DNA from: Rhizophagus irregularis | Taxonomy: Eukaryota > Glomeromycota > Glomeromycetes > Glomerales > Glomeraceae | Assembly (NCBI RefSeq): GCF_026210795.1 | Contig: NC_089435.1 | Coordinates: 3,906,001-3,970,000, forward strand | Direction of reading: 5' to 3' | DNA length: 64,000 nt | Shown here: positions 33,471 through 47,700 of the stretch, piece by piece | Numbering within the stretch: position 1 is the first letter of the stretch | Layout: the number at the start of each line of letters is the position of its first letter | The notes under the pieces: generated by a model | What the model saw: the letters and a program-made list of their open reading frames with translations, nothing else | Databases searched by the model: none | Told to the model about the DNA's origin: nothing | Translations under genes and position numbers: made by a program

Positions 33471-35290
33471 TGTAACAAATTCATTTGTATAAGCTAATCT
33501 TATCCAATAAAAATTATTATCACGTGATAATCATCATTTTAAAATTTTGGACTGTTGATAACTTTAGATGTTACGCATCATATTGAAGTTAAGCTAAAAT
33601 TAGAGGAATTTGGCTCAAAAAAGACTGTAGCAATTGCTGATCATACGCCTTTGAATACTTTTTTAGTTTTAAAAAAACTAATCTAAGAGAAAAAAGTGTC
33701 AAATTTTTCAGAAAGTTTTGTTTTTTTTTATCGTAAGGCCAACCGCTCAACCATAACTTTGTTTAACGTATGGGAGGGGTCCCAATCTAGGGGAGGGGGA
33801 CAAAAAATAATACATAAAATAAAATACATGGCCAGAATTACCATTAATTTTGGCCAAAATTTTGACCAAAAGAGTGAGCAAAAATTTTGGATGATAATTC
33901 TGGCTAAAACTTAAAGATTTGTCTAATTCTGGCCTAAATTACATGTATTTTTTTTACATAAAAAATCTAAAAATAGGGGGGGGGTTATGTTAAACGAAAA
34001 ATTAAATTGGTGCGGCTTAAATTAAAGTTCTCTCCTTATATTTTACTTTTTTATAAAAAAAATAAACTTGTTTTCTATTAAACTAGATTGAAATCTGTAT
34101 AATTTTTGAAGAGCCTTGGGATGCTTTAACTTTTTTTAATTCCTGTAAGTTGATTTGGTCACTTAAAATACATTTTTAAAGTAAAAAATACGAGAGGTAA
34201 GAGAAGATCTACTAAATGTTACACAATATGATTTTAGGTTAATGAAACTGACTTTTATATTAAATTAATATAATCCACTAATAAATGTCAAAAATTTAAA
34301 AGATAACTTATTTCCAATAAAAATATTTAATATATAATATTATTACACCATTAAAGTATGACAAATATAAGATCTTTTTTTTTATTTTTTGGTTCTTCAA
34401 AATGCAATTAAATATTTCTATGAAGAGAAATTTTTAATCAGCTATATATATACATATATATATATATACATAATCTTAAATTTAAATAAATATAAACAGA
34501 AAAGTAGACTTAAATATTTTTATTTAATAAAATATTTTATTAATTAAAGTTCTACTGTTTTAAAATGTTAAAAAGGCTCTGTATTTTCATGTAATTACAA
34601 GTTACCATTCCAGAACATTCCAACTCTTTATACAATAATTTCCTTTATAATAAGTATATTCATTAATAGATAAGACTTAAGATCTTTCTAGATTCACTAA
34701 TTAAATTTATATATGCTATATTGCTAATGGGTAGAGGAATCCTGTGAAGATCATAGGAAGTTTAACCTTTTTTTTTTGTTTTTAATGTTTTATAATGGTA
34801 ACATAATCCATAGCAGTATTAGTTTGTAGTTTGTTAAGTATAAACTATGGGATCTGTAAGACTAAAAAAGAATTCATTATAAATGAATTATATCTATATA
34901 GCTCTAAAACTGCTTGACTATACATATGTGAAGTTTTATATAGAATGGTAAGTAGTTTATTTTTATTAAATAGTTTAGGTTACTTTCTTTGGTACTTTGT
35001 ATAAATGTACCTGACTTGTTTATTAATAAATACATAGTGATTAAACAAAAAAAAAAAAGTTATATTAAAATTTTAGATCTGGATTTAAGTTATATATTTA
35101 TTCTTCAAGGTCTTTATCTACTAGTTAATGATCATTAAACTAGCAGTATTAATATTGAATTTTGGAAGCTTAATGAATTTTATGAAATATCTCTAATTAA
35201 TTTATAATTACAAAAGTTCCATTTGTAATTTCTATTATTATTATTATTATTATTTACAAATGTATTATCAAATATTATAAATTCAGTAAA
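33471..35290. other. Non-coding AT-rich stretch with an inverted repeat
   Basis: An imperfect inverted repeat with AATACATG and GGCCAGAATTA arms lies at about 33822-33952, between G-rich runs (33770-33800 and 33975-33985), and may be an unclassified foldback element. A segment at 34196-34255 (ACACAATATGATTTTAGGTTAA) recurs at 22090-22130. No gene was recognised. Confidence 0.4.
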
Positions 35291-35306
35291 AATAATGTAA
35301 TATATA

Positions 35307-37560
35307 TTGAATACCAATAGATTAGTTTATAGTTTCACATATAGTAATAATTATAATCAATTACATAAACAAATTAAATTAAAAGCAAAAAATCCATCTA
35401 AAGTTACAAAAAGTCAGTTAAAAATAATGATCCATAATTTGCTTTTAGAAAATAAAAATAAATATAATGCTAAAACTGTTTTAATGGTAAAAATGTATAA
35501 AATTAGTAATTGAATAGTTTATTGATGAAGAACTAGATAAATAGTTTTCAACTCATACTCTTATAGGATAACATAAAGAAGTTTTTGCAATTAATTTAAG
35601 AAAGCAATGTGAAGTAGTAAAAAAATTAGAATACTTTACATTTGGAATAATGGCAAATGAATCTACTCATGGTGATTGCAAATTATTTGTAATATGTTTT
35701 ATGTATTAAGATTCTAAAGCAAATATTCTAAAAATTATATTATTAGAATTAAAAAATTTAAATTAATGTACTGGAGCAGTTGTTTCTTAAATTATAACTG
35801 AATTTTATAAATAATAGTACAATCTTGATCCATCTATATGCCAAATATGGATAATAGATAATCTAAGGTTGCTAAAGAAATTAGGGGATTTTGGCAAATT
35901 GGCAAAATGGTGAAATGGCGAAACTTTACCAAAACTATATGAAAGTCTTATTAAAAAGTTAACAAAATTCTGGAGAAAAGCGAAATCTAATAAAACTTAT
36001 TATAAATACTGAAATTGCTAAAACCTTGCCGAAACTATAATAAAACTATAGTAAAATTTTGGAGAAACTATTGTAGAATTTTGGAGAAGTTTAGACAAGC
36101 AACCTTAGATAATACAGCATATATATTTGAAAATAAAAATGGAGCTATAGTTTTAATAAAGAAAATAAAACAAATTCATTTTGAATTTCTTGTGAAATGC
36201 ATTCAATACATATTATAATGATAAATTTTAAAAATAAGGTTTTTGGAAAATTAAAAGTAAATACTGGCTTTTCAAATTAAAAACATCCTTTTAATTTAAT
36301 TTATTTTGTTTGGTAATTTCATCAAAATTATAATGAAAGTGATAAAAACAATTCAATGAATATGAAAACTACATATATTTTTTAATTATATTTTCAAAAA
36401 CCTTTACATCAATATTGGTTTTATGGATTACAACAATTTAAAGATGTAATTTATTAGAAGAGTTTATAGAATGATTTTTAAAAAAATTAAATGAATAAAA
36501 AAATATACCTAAAACATATATAGTTAAATGGAAATTACTTTAGAAATAGTTGGCAGATCTAATCTTAAAATTGCAAATTGAAAGTTTAGTAGAATTTGGT
36601 GAAAAAATTTATGAACCAATCATAGATTTTCTTGTTAAATCTAAAAAACAACCACAAATATTACATAATAATGGTAATATTTCAAGATTTTTACCAGGAA
36701 AAAGAGCTCATGAGATGCCAGATACAGTTTTACATTGAATTCAATCTTTAAAAGCCATTAAATCTGATCCATATAACTTTTTTTCAACTCAAATATGGGA
36801 GACTATAACTATTTTATAAGATGATGATTTTGAAAATTTTGTTAATGGATTAGTAAATGGAATTGATAATGCACTTAATTCATTGAAAACATGGGAATGT
36901 GGTTGCATTTACCATTAAGTATATATACAGTAGATTAAAAGAAAATTATAGTTATAAATTTGCATGTAATTATTTAATACTATTATAGAATTATCTTGGA
37001 AATATGTTTTAAATCTTAAAGAATTATGCTATGCAAAATAATTTAAACTAGATTTAGAAAATTAAAAAGAACTTAATGACTTTGACTTGCATATGGCATT
37101 GGATAATCCATTATTTAAAGAAGAATTTATAAATTTTGCATATTCACCTAATTTACCAATATACAAATTTCCATTATTATATGAATTTGTTAAATTTCAT
37201 ATTTACTATATTGTTATACATCAACAACAAATTGAAGAATTATTCAACAAATATGATTTAAAATGTCATGATTTGTCATCCATGAGATAAAATAAGCAAA
37301 ACTTCAATTAGCTTTTGAAAACACCAAAAATATATTTTTAACTACATCAGATTTACATAAAGAAAGAAAAAGAAAAAGAAAAAGAATGGAAAATATTAAT
37401 GAAGATAATAGCTGTAAAAGAGGCTGATAGATTATTTAATGAATTGTTTGTTAAAAAAAAAAGAAGCTAATTTTAGAATTAATGTATATTTTATTGATCA
37501 AAATCAGCTATATTGAAATTATGATATTAAAGAATAGTAGCAATATTTAAAATAAAATGA
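35307..37560 (+). pseudogene. Decayed long gene of unknown family
   Basis: Plus-strand open stretches in changing frames look genuinely coding: 35307-35513, 36550-36738 (LVEFGEKIYEPIIDFLVKSK, then HEMPDTVLHW), 36739-36900 (SLKAIKSDPYNFFSTQ, LVNGIDNALNSLKTWE) and 37087-37290 (ALDNPLFKEEFINFAYSPNL, YYIVIHQQQIEELF). In-frame TGA and TAA codons and frameshifts separate them, and a hAT MITE interrupts the gene at 35864-36107. I do not recognise a domain. It may be a copy of a lineage-specific multigene or mobile family. Confidence 0.45.
35864..36107. mobile_element. hAT-type MITE family C, copy 2, 244 bp
   Basis: It has the same length and terminal motif (TAAGGTTGCT ... CAAGCAACCTTA) as the copy at 16646-16889, with the same GCCGAAACT-type internal motifs. 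The flanking GATAAT motif on both sides makes the exact duplication ambiguous by a base. Confidence 0.8.
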
Positions 37561-38931
37561 ATAAAATGAGAGGAAAAAAGTGTATCATATGTTCTTTTCA
37601 TGCAATTTTATAAGGGTAAATGAAATAAATGAATCAATGAAACAAACAAGTAAATGGAATAAATGTGGTAAATAAAGGTAAATGAAAGAGAAAGAGTAGT
37701 ACTGTAGTATAAAAATAGTCTAAACATATGTCATGTAGTTATATCATATGACAAATTATGTAAATCTCAAAAATTTATAAAATTTAATTTTGAAAATTTA
37801 AAATTTAAATTTTATTAGACAGATGGTTATAATAACCAGTGGTTAACTATCGTTATATTATTAAATTTTTAAAGATCTACAATAAATGATCTGCAAAATT
37901 TCCGAATAGTAATAAAAAAATGCAATTAATGATCATCATAAGTAACCCAAACTTAATTATACAATTTTGCACGACCCTTTCCATTTTAATTTTTGCGATC
38001 TAGGAAAAAAAAATCATCATTACGTCATTTAATTTGCCGCCCGTCATAACAAAAATATTGCATATTCCAATAGTGCTAAAACTAAAACTAAAACTAAAAA
38101 AATAAAATAAAATAAAATAAAATAATTAAAGTATATTGTTTAAGAACTCTTTTTATTATAAATTACACCCTTGTTATTTGTTTTATATTTTATACAACTC
38201 ATTTGATTAAAATAAATGTAATAAATATTTGTTTAGAAGTTTGTTTAACATTCAGAAGATATCTGATAAAAAGATTTGTCTATGTATATATAAAAAAAAG
38301 CATCTACTTGGATACTACTATAAACGACGAATGAAAATTGGTTGACGTAAATAAAAAAAAACGAGTGATAAATTTTTTAAATAGGGATTGTGTGTGGTTT
38401 TGTATAATATGGGAGAGTTTAATACGAGTATGTTACGGTAAAATTGTACATCTTTTGACCATATAAGAATTCTCCGAGGTTCATTTAGAACGAAATTCCT
38501 AAATGAATTAATAATTATCTGCGATGGTAAGTTAATGAAAAAACATATATGGTTACATAAAATGGGATGTACGATATAAAAAAAAATTATGAAATTTTTT
38601 TTTTAAATATTTACATATAATAAAAAATTCGAAATAATTCAAATCGAAACCCAAGCCCACACAATAACCAGAACCCCCAATATAACCCAAATACTAAATA
38701 AGGAAATAAAGAAATAAAGAAATAAAATAATAATGAAAGAAATAAAGAAATTCGAACCAAACATCATATTATATGCGAGGATTCGAGAAAAAGTTTTTGA
38801 TATACCCAATTGAAAAAATGAAAAATGTCTTTAAAAAATTTTGATAAAATACATGCAGTCAATAGGAAACGATCAATAGTCATTAATCAAGATAGTCTAT
38901 ATCGATAATCATTTGAATCATAAAAGTTGTT
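37561..38931. other. Intergenic spacer, transition to gene-rich segment
   Basis: It contains simple repeats (ACTAAA)n and (AAAAT)n at about 38075-38125 and GAAATAAA runs near 38700-38745. The last few hundred bases are the 3' flank of the trehalase gene. No gene was seen. Confidence 0.5.
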
Positions 38932-41746
38932 TCAAAACTTGCTTTCTTCTTGATTCTTGCTTTCTTCGTGGTTTTTGCTTTCCTCATGATTTTTACTTTC
39001 TTCTAGGTCTATGCTTCCCTTATATTCCATGGGAGGTAATTTGACTTCTCTATTCTTGAAAAATACTTCAGGGCTTGTGCAAGTTCCTAAAGCCCTCTCC
39101 ATATGATGTGTAAGATAAGACAATCCAACTTGATATGAAGCGTTCATCCAACCGAAACCCTCACGAGGCACAAACTTGAAATCTGTACCTACATTACCAT
39201 ATTCCACTTTAAGCAAATGATTTAAAGTAACAACATCGTATTTTTCAGGAACTACTCCATTGAAATCGACAAAAGATTTTGTTATTGTAAAAAGCCAACG
39301 ATATGCTAAACGACGTGCTTCTGTCATATATCCATAATTCTCAAGACCACGCCATGCCATAATTTGATGAGGTGCCCATCCAAAAGGGTAATCCCATTGA
39401 CGATTTGGACGATCAAGTGCAATTGTTCCACGAGATTCTTCCGTTCCACTTACAAGTCCACCAAGAACTTCAAATTTAGGGAGAGATATTTTTCTAAATA
39501 AAAAAAAAAAGAGAGAAAAAACAATAAATAAAATATTTTACATATTTTTTAATACATATAAAATACATACACCAAATTTTCAGCTTGTTCGTGACTGGCA
39601 CAACCGGCCCAAAGTGCCCAATATGCAGTAACAGATTCATAAACTGATTGTTCTTTTTTAGAGGTGTCATAATCATAATATAAACTTTTCTCTTCGTTCC
39701 ATAAATATTTATCAATTCTCTTTTTACGTAACAAAGCTCTTTCAGACCAAGTAGAACTAGTTTCAATAATTCCATTATATTCGAATTGATTATTAAAGAT
39801 TAATCTAATAATTTCACTAATATCAACTTCATACTTATAAAGCAAACTATTAAGATCAATAGTGGCAAGATGTGCACACCTCTTTTCAAAACGATAAGTA
39901 GTATCATGACCAGATTCACGAACTGCACGATCATGTAAAAAGTATTCATCTAAGCCAGGTTCACTAATTTCCAGGGATTGATATTTTGCTACATATTCTT
40001 TAATAGAAAGTCCTAATTTTTTTGCGTAAGGTAAAATCACATGGTCAAAGTGACTTGCTTCAGTTTCCGGTGGAATACCAAGTCCAGTTGGATAAAATCT
40101 ACTAAGACCGGTTATAGGATCATAACGTGGAGGGCTCATCCAAATTGTATAATATTCTTTAATGGCAGCACGAATTGTAATTTCTAGCCATTTTTTTTTT
40201 TCTTCCGGTTCTTCGGTTAAATGTTCATATACTTTAATAGCCATGTCAGTAAGGAAAGGTGGTTGAGATCGGGTAAGATAATAACTTCTATTCGCATTTA
40301 ATATCTTCCCATAATGTGTTATTTGATAAACAAAATTATCTACCATTCCTTTTGCCATTTCTACTCTATTATCTAAAACTAAACCAAGAGTTTCAAAATA
40401 AGAATCCCAACCATACATTTCATTAAAACGACCTCCAGGTACAATGAATGGTACACCTTTTAAAGTAATATTTCCTTGAATATCAACATGTTTTTGCATG
40501 GCTAAAGCAAGAATTCCAGGTCGATCATTAATACTTTTAACATATTCCGGAGTGATTTCTTTTGGTAGTTTTTCAACTTGTAAATTCAAATGTGGTCGAG
40601 TTTCAGCTAAATTAGTATAATAATGATATTGTTCATCCTCGTTATAAGGAATGTAAATACGAGGTGAATGATCAGCTGTTCTGTTTTTAGGATCCGCACA
40701 AATTATTTCCAATCCTTCAGCATCTATTCTTCTTGTCAAACCATCCCAGAAATTGGTTTTAATCATACGAGATAAACGTTTAACCGGATTCTCATTTAGC
40801 CGAGCTTCATCCAAAATTATATGTTTACGTCCATGTTCTTCTGCTAGAGCCAATTCTTGTAAAAGATTACTAATCATATAAGTACCTCTAATCTCATATT
40901 TTCTATGACCACCTGAATCAAGAGTACCAACAGGTAAAGTTTTAGGGCCCATATCGTGAATAGTGATCTGATTATCTCCATCAGTATCTTCTTGTTCTAG
41001 GATTTGACGCTTAGTTTCCTCCACATCTATCAAGAATTTACGAGGTTTTGTTACCTCATCTATAAAATTGAAAGAATAAAATAAAATAAATTTCAAATTT
41101 TTAATGAATCAAACATACATAAATATATGCAAATATATCTTTCTTAGAAAATCTAACATTAAGTCTAGGAATCATAAGGGTCAAAAGGGTAGGATATCTT
41201 GATATTTCGATATCTCGATAGATCAAATTGATGGGATTCTTTAAGGAATTTACGGCTATCGAGTTCGATATCGTAAGAGGATTTTGATATTGACATTATG
41301 AGAAAAAGGATTCTATCGGTAAATGACTAATGACACCCTTTTTTTCATGAAAAAATTATCCCATTCAAATGTTGAAACATTACATATCGAACTCTAAAAA
41401 GTTAAAAGGGAAAGAAATAAATAGAAAAACTACTTTACCATGAGAAGCTCTTCTTCTGCGTGCTACTTCTTTATGTCCCGGTTTTTTTGACATCTAATTT
41501 TTTTTTTTTTAAGAAAAAAAGCAAAGTAACAAAAATTATAAGTATAAAAATATTATTTTCATATTATATATATATTATATAATATTATATTTTGTAAAAA
41601 TACATTAACTAACAAGAAAGAAAACTCACCGAACTTGTCGCAAAACTTCTAAAACGACTAACATTTGACAAATCATAGCTATTGTTGTTACCAGTGCTGT
41701 AATAGGTCCGCGAATCAGCGTATATATTAACTTCCGTATCTGCCAT
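38932..41746 (-). CDS. NTH1: Neutral trehalase (alpha,alpha-trehalase, GH37)
   Basis: This cytosolic enzyme hydrolyses trehalose to two glucoses. Four exons: 41746-41630, 41493-41439, 41059-39571 and 39493-38932, with GTGAGT, GTAAAG and GTATGT donors. The joined frame codes for 740 residues, the usual size of fungal neutral trehalases. Both trehalase signatures are intact, [15 protein letters not shown] and [10 protein letters not shown]. The calcium-binding motif DTDGDNQIT near residue 80, found only in the neutral class, precedes the catalytic domain. Residues about 52-57 read RRRRAS, a protein kinase A consensus that joins across exons 2 and 3; yeast Nth1 is activated by PKA phosphorylation and 14-3-3 binding at comparable N-terminal sites. 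There is no signal peptide. The C terminus ends in a tandem EESKNH hexapeptide (3.5 copies) not typical of the family. Start chosen as the first ATG giving an N terminus in frame through exon 2. Confidence 0.95.
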
Positions 41747-44700
41747 TTTCAATATTTAGTTTTTTTCGATTTCTTTTATTTTTAAAATAAATTTGATATT
41801 TAATTTTTTTTAAAAAAAAAAATAAGAAAGAGAGAGAGAGAGAGAGGAAAAAAAAAGGTGTAGGCAGATAAATAAGGATTGGATGCGGCAAATATATTGA
41901 ATAATTATACGATGAACCAATAAAAAATTTTTTTTTAGAAATTTTTTTTTTTTTATTTAACAAGATTTATATGAGATTTGTAAGAAGATTTGTAAGATTT
42001 GTAAGATTTTGTGAGATTTGTTTAAAGATTTAATAGAAAAAAAAATAAGAGAAACAGAAAATGAAATAATAAAATTAATAATTCGAAAGAGGAAATGAGT
42101 GGAGATAAGTTAGGGCTTGGGAAAAAAAAAACGGTTTTTATATGAAATTAAGAATCAGGGTTAAGAATAAATTGTATTAGTTTGGTAATTATTTTGGTTA
42201 AACAGATTTTTTCTGATCTAAAAAATACACCAAATTTATTACGAAATAGGAATTGATTATAATATAATAATAATTATAAATTATTTATATTGTATATCAA
42301 TAGATCCAGCTAGTTGAAAATATAATAAAATCTTTCGGAGAATGAGATGAAAGAATGTAATTTAGCCAGACTATTTTTTTTTCGTATTTTGTTGAAAAAA
42401 ATAGGGGAATCGGAATATATTAGATGAGAAAAGGGGGGAAAAGAAAGTATGAGGTTAAGAAAGGGAGAGGGAGAGAGAGAGAGGAGAAGAGAGATGATTA
42501 TAAGGAGAGAAGAGTTGTTTAGTGGAAGGGAACCAACCACAACAAACTCAACTTGAGTTAAAGAAAATTTTTTTTTCGAACGAACAAAGGTTTATAAATA
42601 AAAAAAGAAATCAGGACTAAACCCCATAAGGAATCAACATATATATAAGCGATAATTTTTTTTTGACGTTTTTTTTTTTTCAAATATCAAGGGTAGTGTC
42701 TCAAAATAATGTTGATTTGACCAAATCCGGCTAATTCGAATAGTTTATATGTTGTGATACTATACATAAATACAATACGCTGCGTACGCTTTATTTGTTG
42801 ATAGTACTTGTAACTTGTGTTTTTCTTGTCAACCCAAAAAAGTTTTAAATAAACAAAAATCACATTTATTTTTAATTTCAAGCATAAGATCAATCAATAA
42901 GTTTAATTATGATTTCTTCCGAATAAATTTTTTATAATAATAACAATTCGAGAAGATTATTTCTTTCCCTCTCTCTTTTTTTTTTACCAAGATATGTAAG
43001 ATGGCGACACTTAGTACATTGCTTCTTTGTTTATTTATAATAATCAATGCTATATAGAAAATTGCATAATGCAAAGATGTTACGTTCTTCTTAATTAATA
43101 TTCTTAATTCAACTTTGAAATACAGAAATTGAAACTGACTTACTTCGAAACAGAAATAACTCCGTTAATTTTATCTCATTTTGTCAAATTTATCCGAAAA
43201 AGAAGCATCTCTTTTAGCGCATACATCGCATAGCATAACATTTCATTTAATTTATTATCTCGATTCTTCTAACCTTTTTTTTTTTTTTTTACCTAAAGAT
43301 TCTCTCTCTCACTCTCGCTAAAATGAGAATAATTTGAAGTAATTAATTAAAAAAACAAATAATAAAATCTTCAATAAGATCTATTAGGAAAATATAGTTA
43401 CGTTTATTATTATGATTTAATTCTCGAAAATTTTTTCCCTTTTGTTCGACAATCCCATAAAAGTTTAGTTTACCAGTTAGTTTACCAGTTAAAAAAAAGA
43501 AAAAGGCGTTTGTGAAACTTTTGTCTGGTAATCTTTACAAAATAAGTCCCGAATTAAAAAAAAAAAATTTTTAAGTTATTATTGTTCGAATGAGTATAGA
43601 AATCTGTGTAACAAAAAGATATAAAGTTTTAAACCGTAATTTGTATATATAAGTATATATATATACATATCATACATTATATATAAATAAAATTTTGAAT
43701 GTAGTTAACCAGAAGTTTAGCCTTTTCCTCATCTGTGAAAGTTAAAACTCTAACAAAGAAAGAATAATTTTTTTTTGGTTAATATGAATTACCAAAGTGG
43801 GGCATTTTTTTAAAAAAAGTAACCCACAAAATAAAAATTCGTATTGAGTAAATAAATAAATTTCCCAATATAAAATTTGTCATATGATAATTGTGTTATA
43901 AGGAAGATGGCATATTTTTGACGCGTAAAAATGTGTGAAATTTTCAGGAGAAACTTGAAAGAACAAAGAACAACACAAATATTTGGATAATTTAAATGGA
44001 AATAACAAAGAAGATCTAAGTAAAGAAAAACTTGTTTTCTTTTGATTGGAGAAGAATCAAAGTTTAATGTAAAGAAAAGCAACGCGTAAGTATAAACCTG
44101 ATATGATCAGGTTTTTTTTTTTTTGTTTGTTTTAATAATATGAAAAATGTTGGGTAACTTTTAATTAGGCATATGCAAGGATTGAACTTTGAGCTGTGAG
44201 CTGTCAAGGGAAGTGCGCAACGTCATACATACCGCAAAATCCTGCATAATCAGTCAAATTTGGAAAATTGTTTCCCGCGATCATAAAAATCAATTTTTTA
44301 CACATATTGTATTTGTATATCATTTTCTATTCCATTTGTATTAATTATATTGTTCTTTGTTTGATCTACTTCCTTATTTCTTTCTATGTGTACAAAAAAA
44401 TCTGAAATATTGTTCTTTATTATTAATATTCGGTATTATTGTGGTGTTATCATTATTTATCATCTGTTGTAATTGAAACTTTCATCTATTAAATTAAAAT
44501 CTTGTTTATTAAAAAAAAAATAATCTTTTTTTTTTTTTGTTTGTTGTTACAATACATGTCCTTGTTTTAAAACTATAACTCAAATGAAAAAAAAGTTAAC
44601 TTGTAAATATAAATATCAATATATAAATAATTTTATTATTCTATTTGTTCCACAAGATATTACTATTGTTATAATAAAAAAAAAATAATAAAGCGAATAC

Positions 44701-44788
44701 CATCTTTATTACATTAAATTTCCAAATAAAGTTAAACCTTTTTTATATGTTTTTTTTTAAAAAAAAAATATATATGTATGAATTAGAC
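41747..44788. promoter_or_regulatory. 3 kb divergent intergenic region between trehalase and MSH4
   Basis: It separates two divergent genes and should hold both promoters. Visible features are a (GA)n tract just upstream of the trehalase start (about 41826-41850), a purine-rich GGGAGAGGGAGAGAGA block near 42460-42485, scattered AGGGG motifs (for example near 42400 and 42430) that match the fungal stress-response element core, and poly-T/poly-A runs near the MSH4 start. The regulatory reading is inference. No gene was seen. Confidence 0.45.
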
Positions 44789-47700
44789 ATGTCGTCTTCA
44801 AAGTTATCATCTTCATCTTATTCTTCCGTATATCGATCCACTCCAACTTCTGATAATAGTACGAGACTATCCGCTTATGGATCAAGAAAATATTGTCGTA
44901 GAACTTCGTCAAGAGCTTCTGAGCGTTCAAAATCTTCGTTTTCCAGTTTACCGACGCGACGACCTAAAACTTCGGCTTCTGCATGTATTGGTGGTCGCGA
45001 TAATCATTCATTTGTAGTTGCCATGATTGAGGGTAGAGGTAAATGTCTGTTAAATTTAGAATTATTCGTTATTGATTGATTCTTTTATACTCTAGGTGTT
45101 GCTACTGAAGTTGGTATGTGTTTTATCGATTTGAGGACGAGCGAATGTATTTTATCTCAGGTATAATTAATTAATTAAGTTTATTTTATGGTCTTTGATT
45201 TTATTTTATTTTAATTTGGTTTTTTCTACTTTTTTTTTTTTTTATTGTTAAGATTGCTGATTCTCAAACTTACGTAAAGACATTACACAAATTAAATTTA
45301 TATAATCCCGTTGAGGTATTTTAAACTGATTATAAATGTCTGGTTAATTTGGTTTCACATTACTTAATATTTCATTCTTTTTGAAGATCATATTATCCGT
45401 GACCGCAATTGAACCATCAAAGTCAAAGTTATGTAAAATACTCGAAGACAATATGCCCATGGCCAGCATCATACCAATTGGAAGAAAATATTTTAATGAT
45501 GCGATTGGTATGTGTTACGATTTTTACATACTAGGAAATTGGGTTAAAGACATTTTTTTTTTAAGATTGGTTGTATCTTAGTCTGTTAACTTCAAAAGGT
45601 ACAATGCAATAAAAATAAAATCTCACTTTTTGTAAAATGTCTTTAATCCATTTGTTATTTGTTTAAATTAAATATCATTAATCTTATTATTAATCACTAT
45701 TATAATTTGAATAGGTCTTAATTACATAAAACAGGCAAGTTGAATTTTTTGCAAATTAATTATGTTTTCCAATAATTAATGTTTGCCCTTTTTTTCGTAT
45801 TCAGTATAGTTTAGAGGAAGATTCCGCTTCATTGATTCTGGGAATAACGTCAAAGTATCAATTATTTTTTTTTTTAAAAAAAAATCTTCTCTGGCTTACT
45901 TTTCTTAATTTACTTAGATTTTATTGTTTAGCAGCAACAGGCGCAATATTAAAGTGAGAATAAAAAACTTAATGTAAATTTTAATTAATCTTTTAATCGA
46001 GAAATTCCTAATTTTATCAACAACTTAGATATATCGAGAGTACTCAAAACATTTTCTTTACTAACCATTCAATTAAATTCAAATATCAAGGATGTGAAGG
46101 TGAAAATTCCTTTTTTATATAATGATCAATATTTAAATATTTTTTAAAGTATGTAGAAATAATCCAAGTTCTTTAATAATCTTATACAGGAACAATGATG
46201 ATAGGTATTCGTACGCAATGATATTCGTATACAATGAATCAACATTTTAAAATTTTTAACAAAATTTATATTATCTATATTTAGATTGTGTGACTGCACG
46301 TAATCTTGAATTGATTAGCAATATAAATAATCCACGTAGCAATCATTCACTTTACGGTATAAACATTTTATTATTACTGTTATATTGTACAATATAATAT
46401 GTACAACTATACTACTAGAATTTGCAATCAATCTAAAAAATTTTAAATTTTTATAAGGTATTTTAAATAACACACGTACACCCATGGGAGGTTAGTATAT
46501 TAATGTTATAATACGAATTTTTGACTTTGTTACTGCGGTACGTGTATTAATAAATTTTATTATTAGCCCGCTTATTAAGAACCAATACTTTACAACCTTT
46601 AAGCGGTTTGTACTTTTAATATAATTTTATATATGAATTACAAAAAGTACATTTGTTTATAATTATTATTTATTTAATCATTTAGATGTAACTACGATTA
46701 ATATGCGATTGGATGCTGTTGAGGGTATTCATTTTTTGAATATTTTTGATATAATTATAATAGGATGAATTCGACAATTTCAGATTTACTAAGATCTTAA
46801 TTATTTAAATTATACAGAGCTTATACGTCATGAAGTATATTTCCATTACTCTTATTCTTTGAATAACGATAAATGACATTTAATGCATAATTATTTCTTA
46901 CAAATAAGGAAACATTCTTTGCGATTCAAACGGGTAAAAATCGATATACAAAATTAGAAAATTTATGGCAGTTCATCTAACTCATCTTACGTTATTATGG
47001 TCGTAGCTCTCAAACCATTTCAAGATATTGATCATTTGATCACAGCAGTAATTTATTAATCTCATTTAATTTCTCGTTTGCTGCGGTATATGTTATTATA
47101 ATTTAATCAATTTTTTTTTAGTTGATTCAAGTTCCAAAGAAACCTTCAGTTAAACATGCGGAACAAAGTATTAATAACGTGATTATTTTAAAGCATACAT
47201 TAAAATTAATAAATTTATTAAAAGAATCATTTACCGGGGTTCAAAATTCGTTATTGGACGCGATTTATTCGGTTTTGTATAATTATTTTATTAATCTTTT
47301 CAAATGTCATTATTTTTTAATTAAATATTTTTTTTCTTTGTATATATATAATTAGCTTCTTAATGATCTAAGGTTGGAGGCTCTCGAAGAACGAATTAAC
47401 GATGTTATAAACGAAGATATCACATATGTAAAATCGCCACTTGCACTTAGAAATCAGCGATGTTACGCAGTTAGGGTAGGAAAAAGAAAATCTTTATTAA
47501 TCGTGTTAAATAATAATAATAATAATAGATACCTAATACATTATCAGGCGGGATTTAATGGTTTGTTGGATGTCGCTCGACAAACTTACAAAGAAACTGT
47601 TGATGATTTAAACGAAATGATAGACCAATATCGTGGTAAATACAATAAAATAATGATAATATACACGTTGATTTCTTGTTGATTTTTATTGGGTTTTTTA

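Noticed and set aside
41727-41963. 78-codon minus frame overlapping the trehalase start
   Set aside because: It is rich in low-complexity F/S/L residues from poly-T tracts and is out of frame with the supported trehalase exon 1.
42310-44082. Several minus-strand frames of 68-90 codons in the trehalase/MSH4 intergenic region
   Set aside because: They are low-complexity translations of poly-T and GA tracts without conserved motifs or splice continuity.
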